The translations under genes and the position numbers were made by a program. Of a stretch of DNA of 64,000 nucleotides, positions 1 through 10,916 are shown one piece after another. Origin of the DNA: Glebionis coronaria (lineage: Eukaryota; Streptophyta; Magnoliopsida; Asterales; Asteraceae). The stretch's first letter is position 1; each line of letters begins with the position of its first letter. Below the pieces are notes generated by a model. The model did no database searches, was not told where the DNA came from, and saw only the letters and a list, made by a program, of their open reading frames with translations. The DNA lies in assembly GCA_025667525.1 (NCBI GenBank), contig CM046874.1:426024400-426088399 (forward strand). Reading direction: 5' to 3'.

Positions 1-1590
1 GCTGTCAAAATGGTTTAATGTTAGTAATACGGGATGTTTTCTATGTGGTGGTAATTTGGAGTCCCATAGTCACCTTTTCTTTGCATGTAGCTATTCTAAA
101 CGTCTTTGGGGAAGACTGAAACCTATGGCTCGCATGGATAATATCAGTAACATTTGGCCGAGTGTGATTTCTGGTATTGTTAATTATCCTCCGAGGAACA
201 ATATTTGGAGTGTTATCCAAAGGCTTGTTTTTTTCTCTTGTATTTGTTATATTTGGCAGGAAAGAAATAATAGGAGGATGGGTATGACCCATAGAGATGT
301 GGTGGTTTTGTTTAATTTGATTACTAACAAATATTAGACTTAAGCAGCTTACTCTCAGGGTTAAACCTTCTAACAATGTTTCTAAGGCTGCTAATATTTG
401 GAGTGTGAGCATGAATATGGGAAGTAATGACAGCCTCAATGGGAGGGCTGAGAGGGGTGATAAAATTGTCTTATAATGTGTATTTTATGTTGTGAGGTGT
501 GGGTTTGCTGGTCTCATGGTGGGACTGGCTTTTGGAATTGTAACAGGAATTGGGTTCACATCTGTCTAATCTATGATGTAGAGGTTTTGTTTAATAAGTT
601 TTGCAGGTTGATGTGGTTCTGCTGTAAGCTTGTTACCAGTTATGATACATTGGTTGCTGCTTTTGATGGCTGTCTGGTGGCGGAATTATGTTCTGATATG
701 CTCTTTGTTGGAGTCTGGGGAGGACATTTTTGGATGTTACGGGTTAGCTTGATGTGCTATTAGTGGACTCTGGTTAGTTCTCTTGGAAAGGTATGCTATG
801 TTTTTCAAGAGCGTGCTGAAAGATGTGCCGCCTTGTTTGGCATGGTATTACTTTTCTTTGAGTTTCTTTCCATTGAACATATTTTTAGTTTCCAAGCTTA
901 TGTTTTGATGCTTTGTCCTCCTTTTCACTAACCAGTTATCTGCTTAATGTTGTGATGATAGATAATTTGGTCGTGGCATCATGAGAGGATTTATGGTTAG
1001 TTGTACTCTTTCCTCCTTCTATGGTTTCCCATTGGGTTTTACATAGTTGGAGGTTTTGAGGAGGCAATAACCATAATGTGATACTCTGGCACCTCTCCAT
1101 TTATTTTCCTGCGTATGATCTGATGGCGTCTTTGTGTAGGTTTGCTATTGCCTGCATTACTGTCTTTATAGTTATGTTGTGGGGTTTTCCATGGGGGATG
1201 GATTGGTAGTTGTTGGTTGCTTCCCTTTGTGGTTGAATCAAATCTGCCATGTATTCTGAAATGGTTCTCACACATAACTATAAAACAGTCCTTTATATTG
1301 GTGTGCCATAGGTTTGCAGGTTCTTGGTCTTTCCTTTGTGATCAAGTGTTGTTGGTATGAGAAGCAGCTTTTTGTTTTTTTTGGTTGCTTAAGTTTCTGA
1401 GCATGGGACTTGTCCATGTCCTGTTTATTTTGTTAGTGTTATGTTTGTTAGGGATATGTACTCTTATGTTTTTTGCTGCCCTAAGCTGTTTAATTGGGGG
1501 GTGTCCCAATTAAATTTTTGTTAAGCTTTTGGGTTTGTGTACTCTACCTTTGTGGCGTTTTTCTTAATTAATTTACCGTTAAGAAAAAAA
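1..1590 (+). mobile_element. 3' fragment of a non-LTR retrotransposon (LINE)
   Basis: The left edge holds the end of a LINE: the C-terminus of its reverse-transcriptase protein (2-475), then about 1.1 kb of non-coding 3' UTR. The UTR is T/G-rich on this strand and ends in a short A-run after TTTACCGTTAAG near 1577-1590, which is the usual way plant LINEs end. The 5' end lies outside the window, so no target-site duplication can be checked. ORFs at 476-763 and 1039-1275 (minus) show no recognisable motif and are taken as chance ORFs in the UTR. Confidence 0.7.
2..475 (+). pseudogene. LINE ORF2 C-terminus with zf-RVT zinc-binding domain, frameshifted
   Basis: The frame is open from base 2 (start outside the window) and encodes the zinc-binding domain found at the end of plant LINE ORF2 proteins, downstream of the reverse transcriptase. 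The pattern CFLCGGNLESHSHLFFAC (from about codon 12) gives the Cys-x2-Cys, His and Cys ligands, and SKRLWGRL follows, as in the zf-RVT family. The frame stops with TAG at 335-337. The family's usual end continues in a neighbouring frame (RLKQLTLRVK, then SNNVSKAANIW) up to TAA near 475, so one small indel near 335 has split the end. In an intact LINE this protein reverse-transcribes its own RNA at a nicked target. This fragment cannot do so. Confidence 0.75.
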
Positions 1591-2274
1591 ATAAGTACGT
1601 CTTAAGATTCTAAGTTAGAACATTTTATGTGTATTAGACTTATGTCATGCTTAATATTTAGCGGGTGTTTTTCCTTTTAATCTTTTCAACTTTCTTTGTG
1701 AGGAATAAAGAAATATAAGAGCGGCTTACAAAGAAAATGAGTGGCTAGACAAAAAAAAGAAAAGAAAAAAGAAAAGAAAAAAAAGTAATAATTATACAGG
1801 ACTCCCAAGAGGTGCAGTGAAGTGTTAATTATAGTAACTATTAGATTCCAATATTACCTTGATGGGTTGCAGGGATTTAATAGTTGCTCCAATCTAATAT
1901 TACCTTGACGGGTTGCGGGATTGAAGATCCGAAGTCTCAAAAAGGCGGAGGATGTAAATTATTGCGTGAGTTTTATTTTTCTTTCCTTAACGAGTGTGTA
2001 GCTACTTATTAATGCATGACATGAGGATTTTACACATAAGGCGAATGACTTATTACTCTTGAAACGGACTTATATTAATTGTGAGCGGTTTTTCAGGTAA
2101 TGGATGAGAGGATTACTTAGGGTTAAAACCGTGCTTCCTTATTTTTGGATTTTACATTTCTTATATTTCACGCTTTAAATAATGACAAATTTTCCCAAAA
2201 GCAATTTGCTCAAATAATAACCGGTTCCACATTTAATTGTCATGAATAATTTGATGCACCTTTTTACTTGTGAA
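1591..2274. other. Unassigned region with purine tract and short direct repeat
   Basis: No gene is visible. There is an A/G-only tract at about 1748-1785 (runs of AAAAGAAAAG). A degenerate direct repeat with the core ATATTACCTTGA-GGGTTGC occurs at about 1850 and 1898, spaced about 48 bp. The segment may be the degraded internal part of the Athila-type element whose 3' end follows, but no coding match supports that. Confidence 0.4.
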
Positions 2275-2601
2275 TGCAATGATCCCATTTTTAAGCTTGG
2301 TATGGGGAAAGTGAAACTTGAGGGTGATAAGTGTCCATGGTACCAAAGCCCTAAATTAAGTCATTGATTTCTTTATGAGTTATTTTCATCAAAACCATTT
2401 CAAGAAAATCCAAAAAGATATAAATAGAATTGTTTCTTTTGCATTGCATTGTTCAAAATCAAAATCATGCATCATGTAGAGTAGCATAGTGTAATAACAT
2501 TCCATATTGGCCAAGGTGGGTTAATTATGAGGAGAATGTAAATTTGTGCTTTAAAATATAGCATTGTATGAGGTCATGGCAATGTTCAAGTGTAGAGGAT
2601 T
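2275..2601 (+). mobile_element. 3' UTR and polypurine tract of plus-strand Athila-type element G5
   Basis: The segment around 2281-2405 matches, in reverse complement, the 3' UTR of G1 at about 37430-37560. Shared words include TTTTTAAGCTT, GTGAAACTTGAGGGTGATAA, ACCAAAGCCCTAA and GATTTCTTT. The last 40 bases hold a hairpin (arms CATTGTATG 2562-2570 and CATGGCAATG 2575-2584) and the polypurine tract AAGTGTAGAGGATT (2588-2601), directly followed by the LTR start TGATATGAG. This fixes plus orientation and shows that the LTR at 2602 is a 3' LTR. The coding part of this copy is not visible upstream. Confidence 0.75.
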
Positions 2602-2625
2602 TGATATGAGCAAAAACTCATATCA
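2602..2625 (+). repeat. Terminal inverted repeat at the U3 start of G5
   Basis: The first 24 bases form a perfect 9-bp inverted repeat, TGATATGAG and CTCATATCA, around a 6-base loop. The same repeat with a changed loop base is at 63042-63065. Confidence 0.8.
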
Positions 2626-3512
2626 ATTAATCAACAAATCACCCTAACTTTTGTGCTATAAAGCGGAATTATGTGGTATGTTTTGCGTTTGTGTATAAAT
2701 AGGTAAGAAGGATACATTTTCAAGCAAACAAGAAGAAATCAAGCTTATTTGGATAAAAAGACAAAGAAGGATCAAAGATGACAAGACTTTGAAGATAAGG
2801 GACCAATCTTGACAACACTCCAAAGTTGAAGGACTCAAAGTGTAAAGTTGCCAAAGTCAAGATAAAAGTAAAACATAGTCAACTCTTCAGTCAACTAAGT
2901 CAAAGGGTCAAACTTAACAAGAATGCAAGTGGAAGGACCAAAAATGCAATTAAAATGAAGTCCCTAGCTCATTTGGATAATCTGCCTAAGTTCAAGGGCT
3001 AAACTTGCCAAAAATTCACTCAAAATAGTCTTAATCCGTGTGACTTGGTAATGAGACAATAGGAATGCAAGGTTTTTTGAACATGGATTGCCAGCAAATG
3101 GGACACATCACCAGCTCATTAATGCGCAGAAAAGCAACAGTAGTCTCCACTTACTTAATTTCTAGCCAATCAGGTCAGGCCATGCAATAATCCATATATC
3201 CAACAATGGATTATGATCCGTGTGATAAACTTTCATCCAACCAAATACTGCCACGTATCACCTTCTTCCCCAAATGAACCCAGGAACGACTTTGAGTTCT
3301 ACTTCATCTCAGGGAAAACTTCAAACATGAAAAGTGTGTATTTTTGAAGGACGAATTCAACCCACATGCTTAATTACCCTGAAAATCAACCAAGAAGAAA
3401 AGCCCAATTCCAAGTTCATAACGGCTATTTCCAATTGGCAGATTGAGGACACTTGGCAGCAATTAATTGGATGAGACACGTCATCAGCTTCAACCACTTC
3501 TCAGATTTTGTC

Positions 3513-3520
3513 TATAAATA
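3513..3520 (+). promoter_or_regulatory. TATA box of the G5 LTR
   Basis: TATAAATA lies about 910 bp from the LTR start and is followed by AGGGAATAACCCCC, a weak inverted repeat. The other copy has TATAAATA near 63962. Transcription would start about 30 bp downstream. Confidence 0.6.
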
Positions 3521-5694
3521 GGGAATAACCCCCTCATTTGTACATGTAGCCTAAGTGTGAAATTTTCACACACTTTACCTTTTCTCTCTCTCAATCCTAG
3601 CTAGTAGTTGTTAGCATAACGACCTCAAGAGTCTGACAAGCTCTTGAGTTAGTTATTGTAGTTGTAACCTCTTTACCAGCATTTGTAACTAACTTTCACA
3701 TTCAAGCAATAAAATTTCCCTCCTTTTTCCTTCAATCTACTACTCTATACCTACATTACTGTTACTCTTGTGCTGTTATAAGCTACTTGTGATCACCATT
3801 GATCATAAGAAGTTTTTGTTGAAGACTAGAAGCTGTTCAATCTTGTTCCTATTCCAAGAAGCTGTTTTGTTGATTTTGAAGCAAAATTGTGCAAAAAATG
3901 GTGATGATGATGATTGTAGCTATTGATTAGTTGGTATATAGTGTTAAGGTGGTGGTTTAACACTATCTAGGAGGCTCAGCGCCTACCTGCTCCATCAGTG
4001 GAGGCCTTTGCTAAAAGGTTTCATAAGTTTCTGATTTTGGTTCCACTAAACAGCAATGGCATGCTCAATTCTAGCTTAATTTTTACTTGTTGATCTGATA
4101 AAGTGTGATTTACTTGTTCTTAGATTGATTCTGATATTCAGTAGTTATTTGTTAGTTTGTTTGTCACTTGATAGCTTAATCTTGATTACTGAACTTCATT
4201 TCATCAGTTACTTTGCCTTGATTTAGCATATTGAGTTCTAGCTGGCTTAACTGTTTGTTCTTGGATCATTTGTACTCCATTTAGTTCATAAAGTTTGAGT
4301 AGTTATCAGTTTTGAATCAGTACAACCAATTGCTTAGTTTTCATTCATAAATAGTTGATAAAATTCAGTAAACTAGTGTTTGGATTTAGCTGTCATTGTA
4401 GCTTATGTGTTGTTAATTGGATAAAATTTGGTACATTTACATTCCTTTAATCATTTCGAACAAGGTTTTAGTAGTTTTAAAGTCAAAAAGTAAGTCAAAA
4501 AGGCAATTGGTTGTGAAAAAAGTTTGGGTCAGTTTTAGCTTAAATAGTTCATAAAAAGTAGTTGATTTCAATTGCTTGCCATTTGTTCAATTCTTGATGA
4601 AAATGATTCAAACCACTTCACACTTGTCCATTAACATCTGAATATTGAGTGCTTATAAGGAAACTATACAGTTTTAAGATTCAAGAGAGAAATAAGCTTT
4701 TTATTAAGCTGCTGAGCAAATGCAAGTTTCTATAAACCAAGTCCAATCTGATTTCTTGAACTAGCAAATCTACTTCATAAACCTTGCAATTTTACTTCAT
4801 ATTCTTGTTTAGATAGTGTTCTTGAGTAGATCTGGAGGTTTTGAAATTTTTCAAAATTTTGGTCAACTTTGGTCAATAAGCTAGTTTTAGCTTATTTTCA
4901 TTTCCTAATTCATTACTTGATCAATTTTCTTCTTAAAAGACATTCCAGACTCTCTATGGACTAATAAACAATATTCAGCTCAAAAATCCGTTTGTGCAAG
5001 TCTTGCTTATTAGATAGCTTATTTGTGGCTTATCAAAGTTGGCTTATTTGAGTTTAATTGAATTTCAAGCCTATTCCTTTTACAAGCCTAAGTGAATTTG
5101 GATTTTAAGCTGTTTACAACTTGTTTGAGCTTATTTGGTCCATTCTAGAGCTTAAACGAGCTCATTAATCCAACTAGCCCGTTTTTGTTAAAAATTCCCA
5201 TATAATTGCACTTAGGTCCCTATAGTTTGTCACTGTTTGTATTGAGGGCTAATATTACTTGTTTTTAGGGTTTGCTTGGAATTAGTCCTAATCTTTTCAA
5301 GACTTGTCAAATTCAGTTAGTAGTTTTAAAATTAGTTACAATTAGTTAGTAGTTTGTTACTATTTGCATAATTGGTCATTGTAGTTTTTGATTTTTACAT
5401 TTCAAGCATTATAGTTTCAAGCATTTACATTTTTAGCACTTTAATTCCATAGATTTACATTTTTGTCCTTATTTGAATAAAATTTTGGTAATTGCTAATT
5501 GTTTTACGGATACGTAGTTAATATTTTGCACATTTTTACTTGATTGATTAATTAGACCTAGAAAATCCAAATAACCCTATCAACCAAAAACGACCATAAA
5601 CTCGATTTTGTTAGGATGTTCAATTAGTTAAGAATCGAGAAAACGAACTTCAATTTACACAATTTTAGTGTGTTTGGCTAAAGTCATAACCATA

Positions 5695-6948
5695 TGATAG
5701 ATAGGTAGCAATGATGAATATAAGCACATAAACGATGTAAGACAACATACTGATTACTAGTCGTGCATGCAACATCTAATTGATATGACAAGAGTCCGAC
5801 TAAAGACTTTGTTATACCAACAACATTAAGAAAGGTTTATGCTTGATTTCGATAACTAAGGTAGTACATGAGATTATGCAAGAGTTGGTATATGTTTTAA
5901 TCCACTAATCGCGACAAAAGTGATTAACAAGATTCATTTCCTAGATGATATGAAACTCATCCATTCACATGAGTACTAGTCAATGATCATGGATGAATCC
6001 AACATATAACAATGGTCTTACATAGTAACATATAATACATGAGCATCCAAATCACAATTATATTCAAGAACCCAGGGAAAAAGTGCGCCGGACAAAACTA
6101 ATTGTGCGCCACACTTTGCCCCAGCAAAGCTAATAATCGCATCTTATCATAAGGGTATTAAACCTTAACCAAGTGCACATCACACTACATAATAACTAGT
6201 AAACAAGATCATTTCAACAATATGTAAATCAAAGTAAAAGATTAACATAAATGAAATAAGAATTATACCACAAGGTTATTTCAATAATTGCTCCAAAGGA
6301 TTTATAAGTTTTTGAACTTATTAAAAATGGTTAGCAACACTTCTGAGTTCCTTGTTCCAGCACCAATACCATAAACCAACTAAGGTTTACTAACTCTAGT
6401 GACTATGATCAAGGATTTGGAAAAATCTTTGATTATTAGATTCTACTAAACAATGGAGAAAAGTGAGGAATGATATATTTTATGCCTGGCCTATGGGTCT
6501 ATTTATACCTGCATTTTTGTAGGTTAGAAACCCTGGAAGTATATCAAAGGTTCTCCATAATAGCCATGCATAATTGTACTTAATTTTGTAACTGCAGCAG
6601 AATGTGCGCCACACTTTTCCAAATGTGCTCCGCACTTCTTCAGATGTAAATGTGCGCCGCACTTTCTAGTTTGTGCGTCGCACTTCTTGTAATTCTCCAA
6701 AATCGGGGTACTTTGAATATGCGCTGCACTTTTCCAATTGTGCGCCGCACTTTAGCTCCATTTCAACATAATTCCATCTTTAGCCCCTTTATTCTTTATT
6801 TCTTCATTCTTTTCCTTCATGGTTTCTTCCTTAGCTACAATACAAACAATATCCTTTATTAGTATCAATTCAACACATAATTTATTTATTTACATAGCAA
6901 ACAAAGAAAAATGCATCATTACAAACATATATTAATGAGGCGTTATCA
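5695..6948 (-). repeat. Probable solo LTR (S), Athila-type, minus orientation
   Basis: The segment starts TGATAG and ends GCGTTATCA, the same last bases as the right LTR of G2 (52002-52010). A minus-strand TATA box (plus CTATTTATACC near 6497-6507) supports the orientation. It carries several copies of a TGTGCGCCGCACTTT-like motif near 6078-6125 and 6600-6756. No internal region or partner LTR is next to it, hence solo LTR. The flanks (CCATA and CATGA) do not form a clean 5-bp duplication, so the edges could be slightly off. ORFs at 6480-6662 and 6650-6862 cross the motif array and look spurious. Confidence 0.5.
6078..6756 (-). repeat. GTGCGCCGCAC motif clusters in solo LTR S
   Basis: Copies of a near-palindrome GTGCG-C-CGCAC followed by TTT occur at about 6081, 6100, 6603, 6623, 6650, 6673, 6720 and 6738, several with one or two changes (for example GTGCTCCGCAC). 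The spacing is irregular, so this is a dispersed motif cluster and not a true tandem array. Confidence 0.6.
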
Positions 6949-9912
6949 CATGATTAAGAGAGATACATGGAAAAGGTCATATGAAACTTAAACTTGTTTC
7001 ATTTTCGTATTAGACTGTATAATATCTAAAAAAATATGTGTAGGTTCTACGGCATCAACGCAAAGAGTTATCAATCCATCATTAAATGAGATACATGGAA
7101 CTCAACACAGTAATCCATCGGAAGCCAGGACAAGAAGGCGATTAATTATCAACAATAAAAAAGCAAAAGATGGTTGTGTCCAATCACCAAGCATCACACG
7201 AAAACCAAATTTAAATGGTTTATCTATACATAATTTGGCTAATACTAATGCGTATACCAATAGGAGAACTCCACTCAGAGATGTTCATGGTATTTGTTCC
7301 TACTCATGCTTTTAGTTTATAATGTAAAGTTTAATGTACCCTACACAAATATATATAATTCATATTTTTAAAGTATCATATACAAAGTATTCTATGTTTA
7401 TATGTGAAATGCATTATATATTGTTGTTATGTTTACAATCTTTATCATGATCAGGTAGACATAGAAAATATCGTAAAGGCATTGCTACTACTCATGGTCA
7501 ACCGAATGATCGAAATTCAGTTGATGGTGTAAGCGTGGACTTAGATAACAAACGATTTTCTGGAATTTCATCAGGTTTATCTCTATTCTATTTTGTTATA
7601 ACATACCTGTTAATCAATGTCATAAGCTTGACATGTAAGATAACTGAGTGTAACTAATACCTATGAATTACATATTTACCTCGAACTATATTGATCTTGG
7701 CGATCCTATGTATGAATGCTCTAAATGTGCTGCCATGCTATGGGAATTAGAGAGTAAAAGAGGAATGAACCAGTCGACGACTACTGGTTTTTCATTATGT
7801 TGCTTACATGGGAAGGTGAAATTAAAAGAACATGATAAGCCTATTCCACCTTTATTGATGAATCTTTTATCTAATAATCATCCGTTGAGTAAGCATTACA
7901 TTCAAAATATCAGACGGTACAACATGATGTTTACATTTACATCAATAGGTGCCAAAGTTGACAAGTCAACTAATAAAGGGAAGGGGCCTTATATTTATAG
8001 AATTCAAGGTCAGAATTTTCATAGAATGGGCAGTTTGGTTCCGGTTAACAACGATACACCTAAGTTCTATCAACTTTACATCTATGATACTAAAAACGAA
8101 GTTTCAAACAGAATAAAGGCTAGCAGCAGATGTTTTGTTGTTAACCAGAACCAAACTGCCCATTCTATGAAGGAGAATTTTAAAGAATAAGTGAACTACA
8201 TGTGCTGTATTTGGGTTTACAATATCCGTTAATATATGCAAATGGTGAAGATGGATATCAGACAGATATTGAACATGCTGAAGATTCGTGTTCTAGAACA
8301 AAAAAAGTAACAATCAGAGAATGGCTAGCATATCAAATTCATATAATGGCTGGTATTCATTGTTGCATAATTCACGTAAGCTTTACCAACAATTTTGTGT
8401 TGATGGATATACAATGGTAGAGTCACAATTCCTTTTTTATGCGGCGTGAGCAGAAAACTCTTAGATGTACTTCATATTCAAAATTAACGAGTGCTATTAA
8501 TAATGGAGAAACAAGTACAACAAGACTCGGGAAAGAAATTTACTTGCCATCTTCGTACACCGGTGGAGCAAGGTAAATGTTACAAAATTATTTGGACGCC
8601 ATGGCTATATGCAAATACTATGGCTACGCCGATTTTTTATATAACATTCACTTGCGAAACAAAGTGGCCAGAAATCAATAAATTTATGGCTGCAAGAAAT
8701 CTTAAACCAGAAGATAGGCCAGAGGTTGTATCGAAGGTGTTCAAAATGAAGCTTGATACATTAATGAAAGATTTAAAGACCAACAAGCTTTTTGACGTGT
8801 AGAAGCAGGTGAAATTCAATTTTGGAATTTATATTCATAACCAAAATTATGTCTTATGACAATGCTAACGTTGAAAAACTAAACTAACTATTCTTATTCT
8901 CCTTATGGTGCAGTTGTGTATACCGTGGAGTTTCAATAACGAGGACTTCCTCACAGTCATATATGTTTGTTTTTGCACGCAAATGACAAGTTACCAGATC
9001 CTGAACATATTGATCAAGTAATATCAGCCGAAATTCCAGATAAACTCATTGATCCTAAAATATATGAATTGGTAAGTGATTTTATGATGCACGGTCCATG
9101 TGGTCCAGGTCATTCGTACAGCGTGTGTATGAACGATAAGAAAAAAATGTTCGAAAAAATTTCCTCGGAAATTTTGTCAGGAAACTAAAATTGATGAGGA
9201 TGGATATCCGGTGTATAGCCGACCTGATAATAGTAGAACGGTTACGAAATATGGAACCGAGCTGGAAAACAGATACGTTGTTGGATACAACAAAGTGTTG
9301 CTGAAAAAAATATCAAGCGCATATCAATGTAGAATGGTGTAACCAAGTTGGTTCAATAAAGTATTTGTTCAAATATATTAACAAAGGACATGACAGAGCG
9401 AGTGTTGCGGTTGTGGATGAAGAGCTAGATGAAATTAAAGAGTATTACGACTATCGATATCTATCATCCTGTGAGGTGGCATGTAGAATTTTTCAATTTG
9501 ATATTCATGAAAGGGCTCTTCCAGTTGAGCGATTACCTTTTAATTTACATGGTGAACAAATTTTTTTTATGAAGGTAGTTGTATTGAAGATATTGTCAAC
9601 AACCCAACGGTCAACGAGACTATGTTCAGTGAGTGGATGGAAGCCAATAAAATATACGACGAAGCAAAAGAGTTGACATATGTTTAATTTCCTAGCAAAT
9701 TTGCGTGGAAGCAATATATAAAGAAGTGGAGGCCAAGGAAGAAAGGATTTAGCCTTAGAAGAGTGCATCATGTATCACCATCTACTGGTGATTCATACTT
9801 TTTCAGAATTCTTCTAAACAGACAGAAAGGCCCTACGTCATGGGAAAAAATCCATACAGTTAATGGTGTTTTATTCGAAACTAATAAAGATGCTTCCTAT
9901 GCCATGGGATTG
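6949..9912 (+). mobile_element. Helitron, left part (Hel)
   Basis: Remains of an autonomous Helitron: its Rep/helicase gene is readable in pieces from about 7044 to 9912 and again from 18020. Neither terminus (5' TC, 3' CTRR with hairpin) was recognised. The helicase half would lie downstream of 18215 and is not seen. The Copia-like element Cop split the gene, and G3 removed the downstream part from view. Confidence 0.7.
7044..9912 (+). pseudogene. Helitron Rep (HUH, two-tyrosine) N-terminal and catalytic region, multiply disrupted
   Basis: The gene encodes the rolling-circle replication initiator part of a plant Helitron protein. Putative exons are 7044-7289 and 7455-7574 (donor GT after each). 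The conserved Helitron-like N domain follows: 7663-8190 (YIDLGDP, KGKGPYIYRIQGQN, KFYQLYIYDTKNEVSNRI), 8202-8420 (GEDGYQTDI) and 8491-8802 (ITFTCETKWPEI). A likely intron spans about 8810-8912. The HUH motif is HSH in GLPHSH (8952-8960). The catalytic tyrosines are Y-x3-Y in KYLFKYINKG (codons 9362-9364 and 9374-9376). Damage includes TAG after FDV (8800-8802), TAA just before RGLPHSH (8937-8939), a frame change near 8632 and stops near 8189 and 9186. The reading frame reaches the Cop insertion at ...YAMGL and resumes at 18020. Clearly inactive. Confidence 0.8.
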
Positions 9913-10311
9913 TGTTAGCCTCAAAATATTGAGCCAAACAAGAATGCTCGGTCATATGTTTATTATGTATCGTATTTTAGAATGTTGTAATAGGTAGTAT
10001 ATTAGTCGTGTTATTACGGGCTTAACTTTAAGCTAAGGTTCATTAATAAGTAACCAAAGCCCAAAAGGAAAGCCCGACCCAAACCATATAGTCCATAAAG
10101 AAGCCCGCATGTGGGTGGACTATATATACCCTTCCTAGCATGTTAGGAAGGGTGGTGGTTCATTTGTATTCTCACTTCTCAATCTAACATTCACCTAGTT
10201 CAAACCATTTCTCTCTACTTTCTCTCACTACTTTCTCTCTCTAGAATTCTTCTCTTATCTACCTTTCTTTCTTTAAATTCGTGATTATACAATCATATAT
10301 TAGGGACAACA
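9913..10311 (+). repeat. 5' LTR of Cop
   Basis: 399 bp, TG...CA ends. It starts with a short inverted repeat (CTCAA 9920-9924, AATA, TTGAG 9929-9933). The promoter core has TATATATA at 10121-10128, inside or next to two strong inverted repeats (10086-10125 and 10129-10152). CT-rich transcribed DNA follows to about 10280. Confidence 0.9.
10086..10152 (+). promoter_or_regulatory. Cop core promoter: TATA box with two inverted repeats
   Basis: ATATAGTCCA (10086-10095) pairs with TGGACTATAT (10116-10125), and the region between contains CCC-CATG-GGG symmetry. The TATA run TATATATA (10121-10128) ends exactly where a second perfect repeat begins: CCCTTCCTA (10129-10137), loop GCATGT, TAGGAAGGG (10144-10152). 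The same layout is kept in the 3' LTR (second repeat at 17832-17855). Confidence 0.75.
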
Positions 10312-10333
10312 ATTTGTATCAATCGCCATGGGG
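10312..10333 (+). other. Putative primer-binding site of Cop
   Basis: The bases after the 5' LTR, ATTTGTATCAATCGCCATGG, resemble the complement of the initiator tRNA-Met 3' end used by Copia elements (TGGTATCAGAGC), with changes. The position is right; the match is imperfect. Confidence 0.45.
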
Positions 10334-10604
10334 TAGTTTTGTGATTGGTTGTTGCGTTTACATTTGATTTATTTGCTTTAATCCTTCTTTCATCCACGAA
10401 TTCAAGATTTTTCTTGTTTTTTAGTGTTTTTCGATTCGTATACCTTCTTGATTCGTGCAATTGTGACTTGGGTATCTTGGTTTTTGGCTTAAACACAAGT
10501 TTTTTGAATCAAAAGTTGAAAATTTCTTGTTTTTTCATCTTTCCGAAATTCTAGCTTGTACCACCATCAGAAAGAACAAAAGAGGGGTTTGATCGCAATA
10601 ACCA

Positions 10605-10916
10605 ACTGGTTCCACTTTGCGATCTAAGGATTCCGATACCTTATTCCGATCTGGACATTCCGATCTGGGATTCCGACGGTTTCAAGGGACTTTTGAGTCG
10701 TTACTCTGCCAAATTTGTTTTAGACACATTCCGATCTGGACATTCTGATCTGAACATTCCGATCTGAACATATTCCGATCTGAACATATTCCGATCTGAA
10801 CATTGCGATCTGGATTACGACAGTACATTGCGATCTGGGATTCCGACAGTGCATTGCGATCTAAGCCACATTCCGATGAACATTCCGATGGACATTCCGA
10901 TGGACATTCCGATGAC
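10605..10916 (+). repeat. ATTCCGATCTG motif array in the Cop leader
   Basis: About 17 degenerate copies of ATTCCGA(TCTG) occur in roughly 310 bp. Variants include CATTGCGATCTGG (three copies) and a short form CATTCCGATGG at the 3' end (10870-10915). The array lies in the transcribed leader, between the primer-binding site and the Gag start at 11409. It contains no useful ORF. Confidence 0.8.

Larger units (their letters stand above)
2602..5583 (+). repeat. 3' LTR of Athila-type element G5 (right edge approximate)
   Basis: The LTR begins TGATATGAG right after a polypurine tract and is homologous over its first ~950 bp to 63042-64000. It holds a plus-strand TATA box (3513-3520), a CT-rich start region near 3575-3600 and an AATAAA signal at 3708-3713, so R probably runs from about 3545 to 3735. 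A long U5 follows, with several GCTTATT words between 4980 and 5170. The right edge is a guess at CCCTATCA near 5583, because the second copy is cut off by the window end. No coding capacity is seen; the ORF on the minus strand at 2656-2838 is a chance frame. Confidence 0.6.

Noticed and set aside
476..763. Cys/Trp-rich ORF after the LINE protein
   Set aside because: Lies in the LINE 3' UTR; no motif and a composition explained by T/G-rich DNA.
10345..10554. Phe-rich ORF in the Cop leader as an upstream gene
   Set aside because: Low-complexity translation of T-rich leader with an overlapping antisense ORF; no motif.
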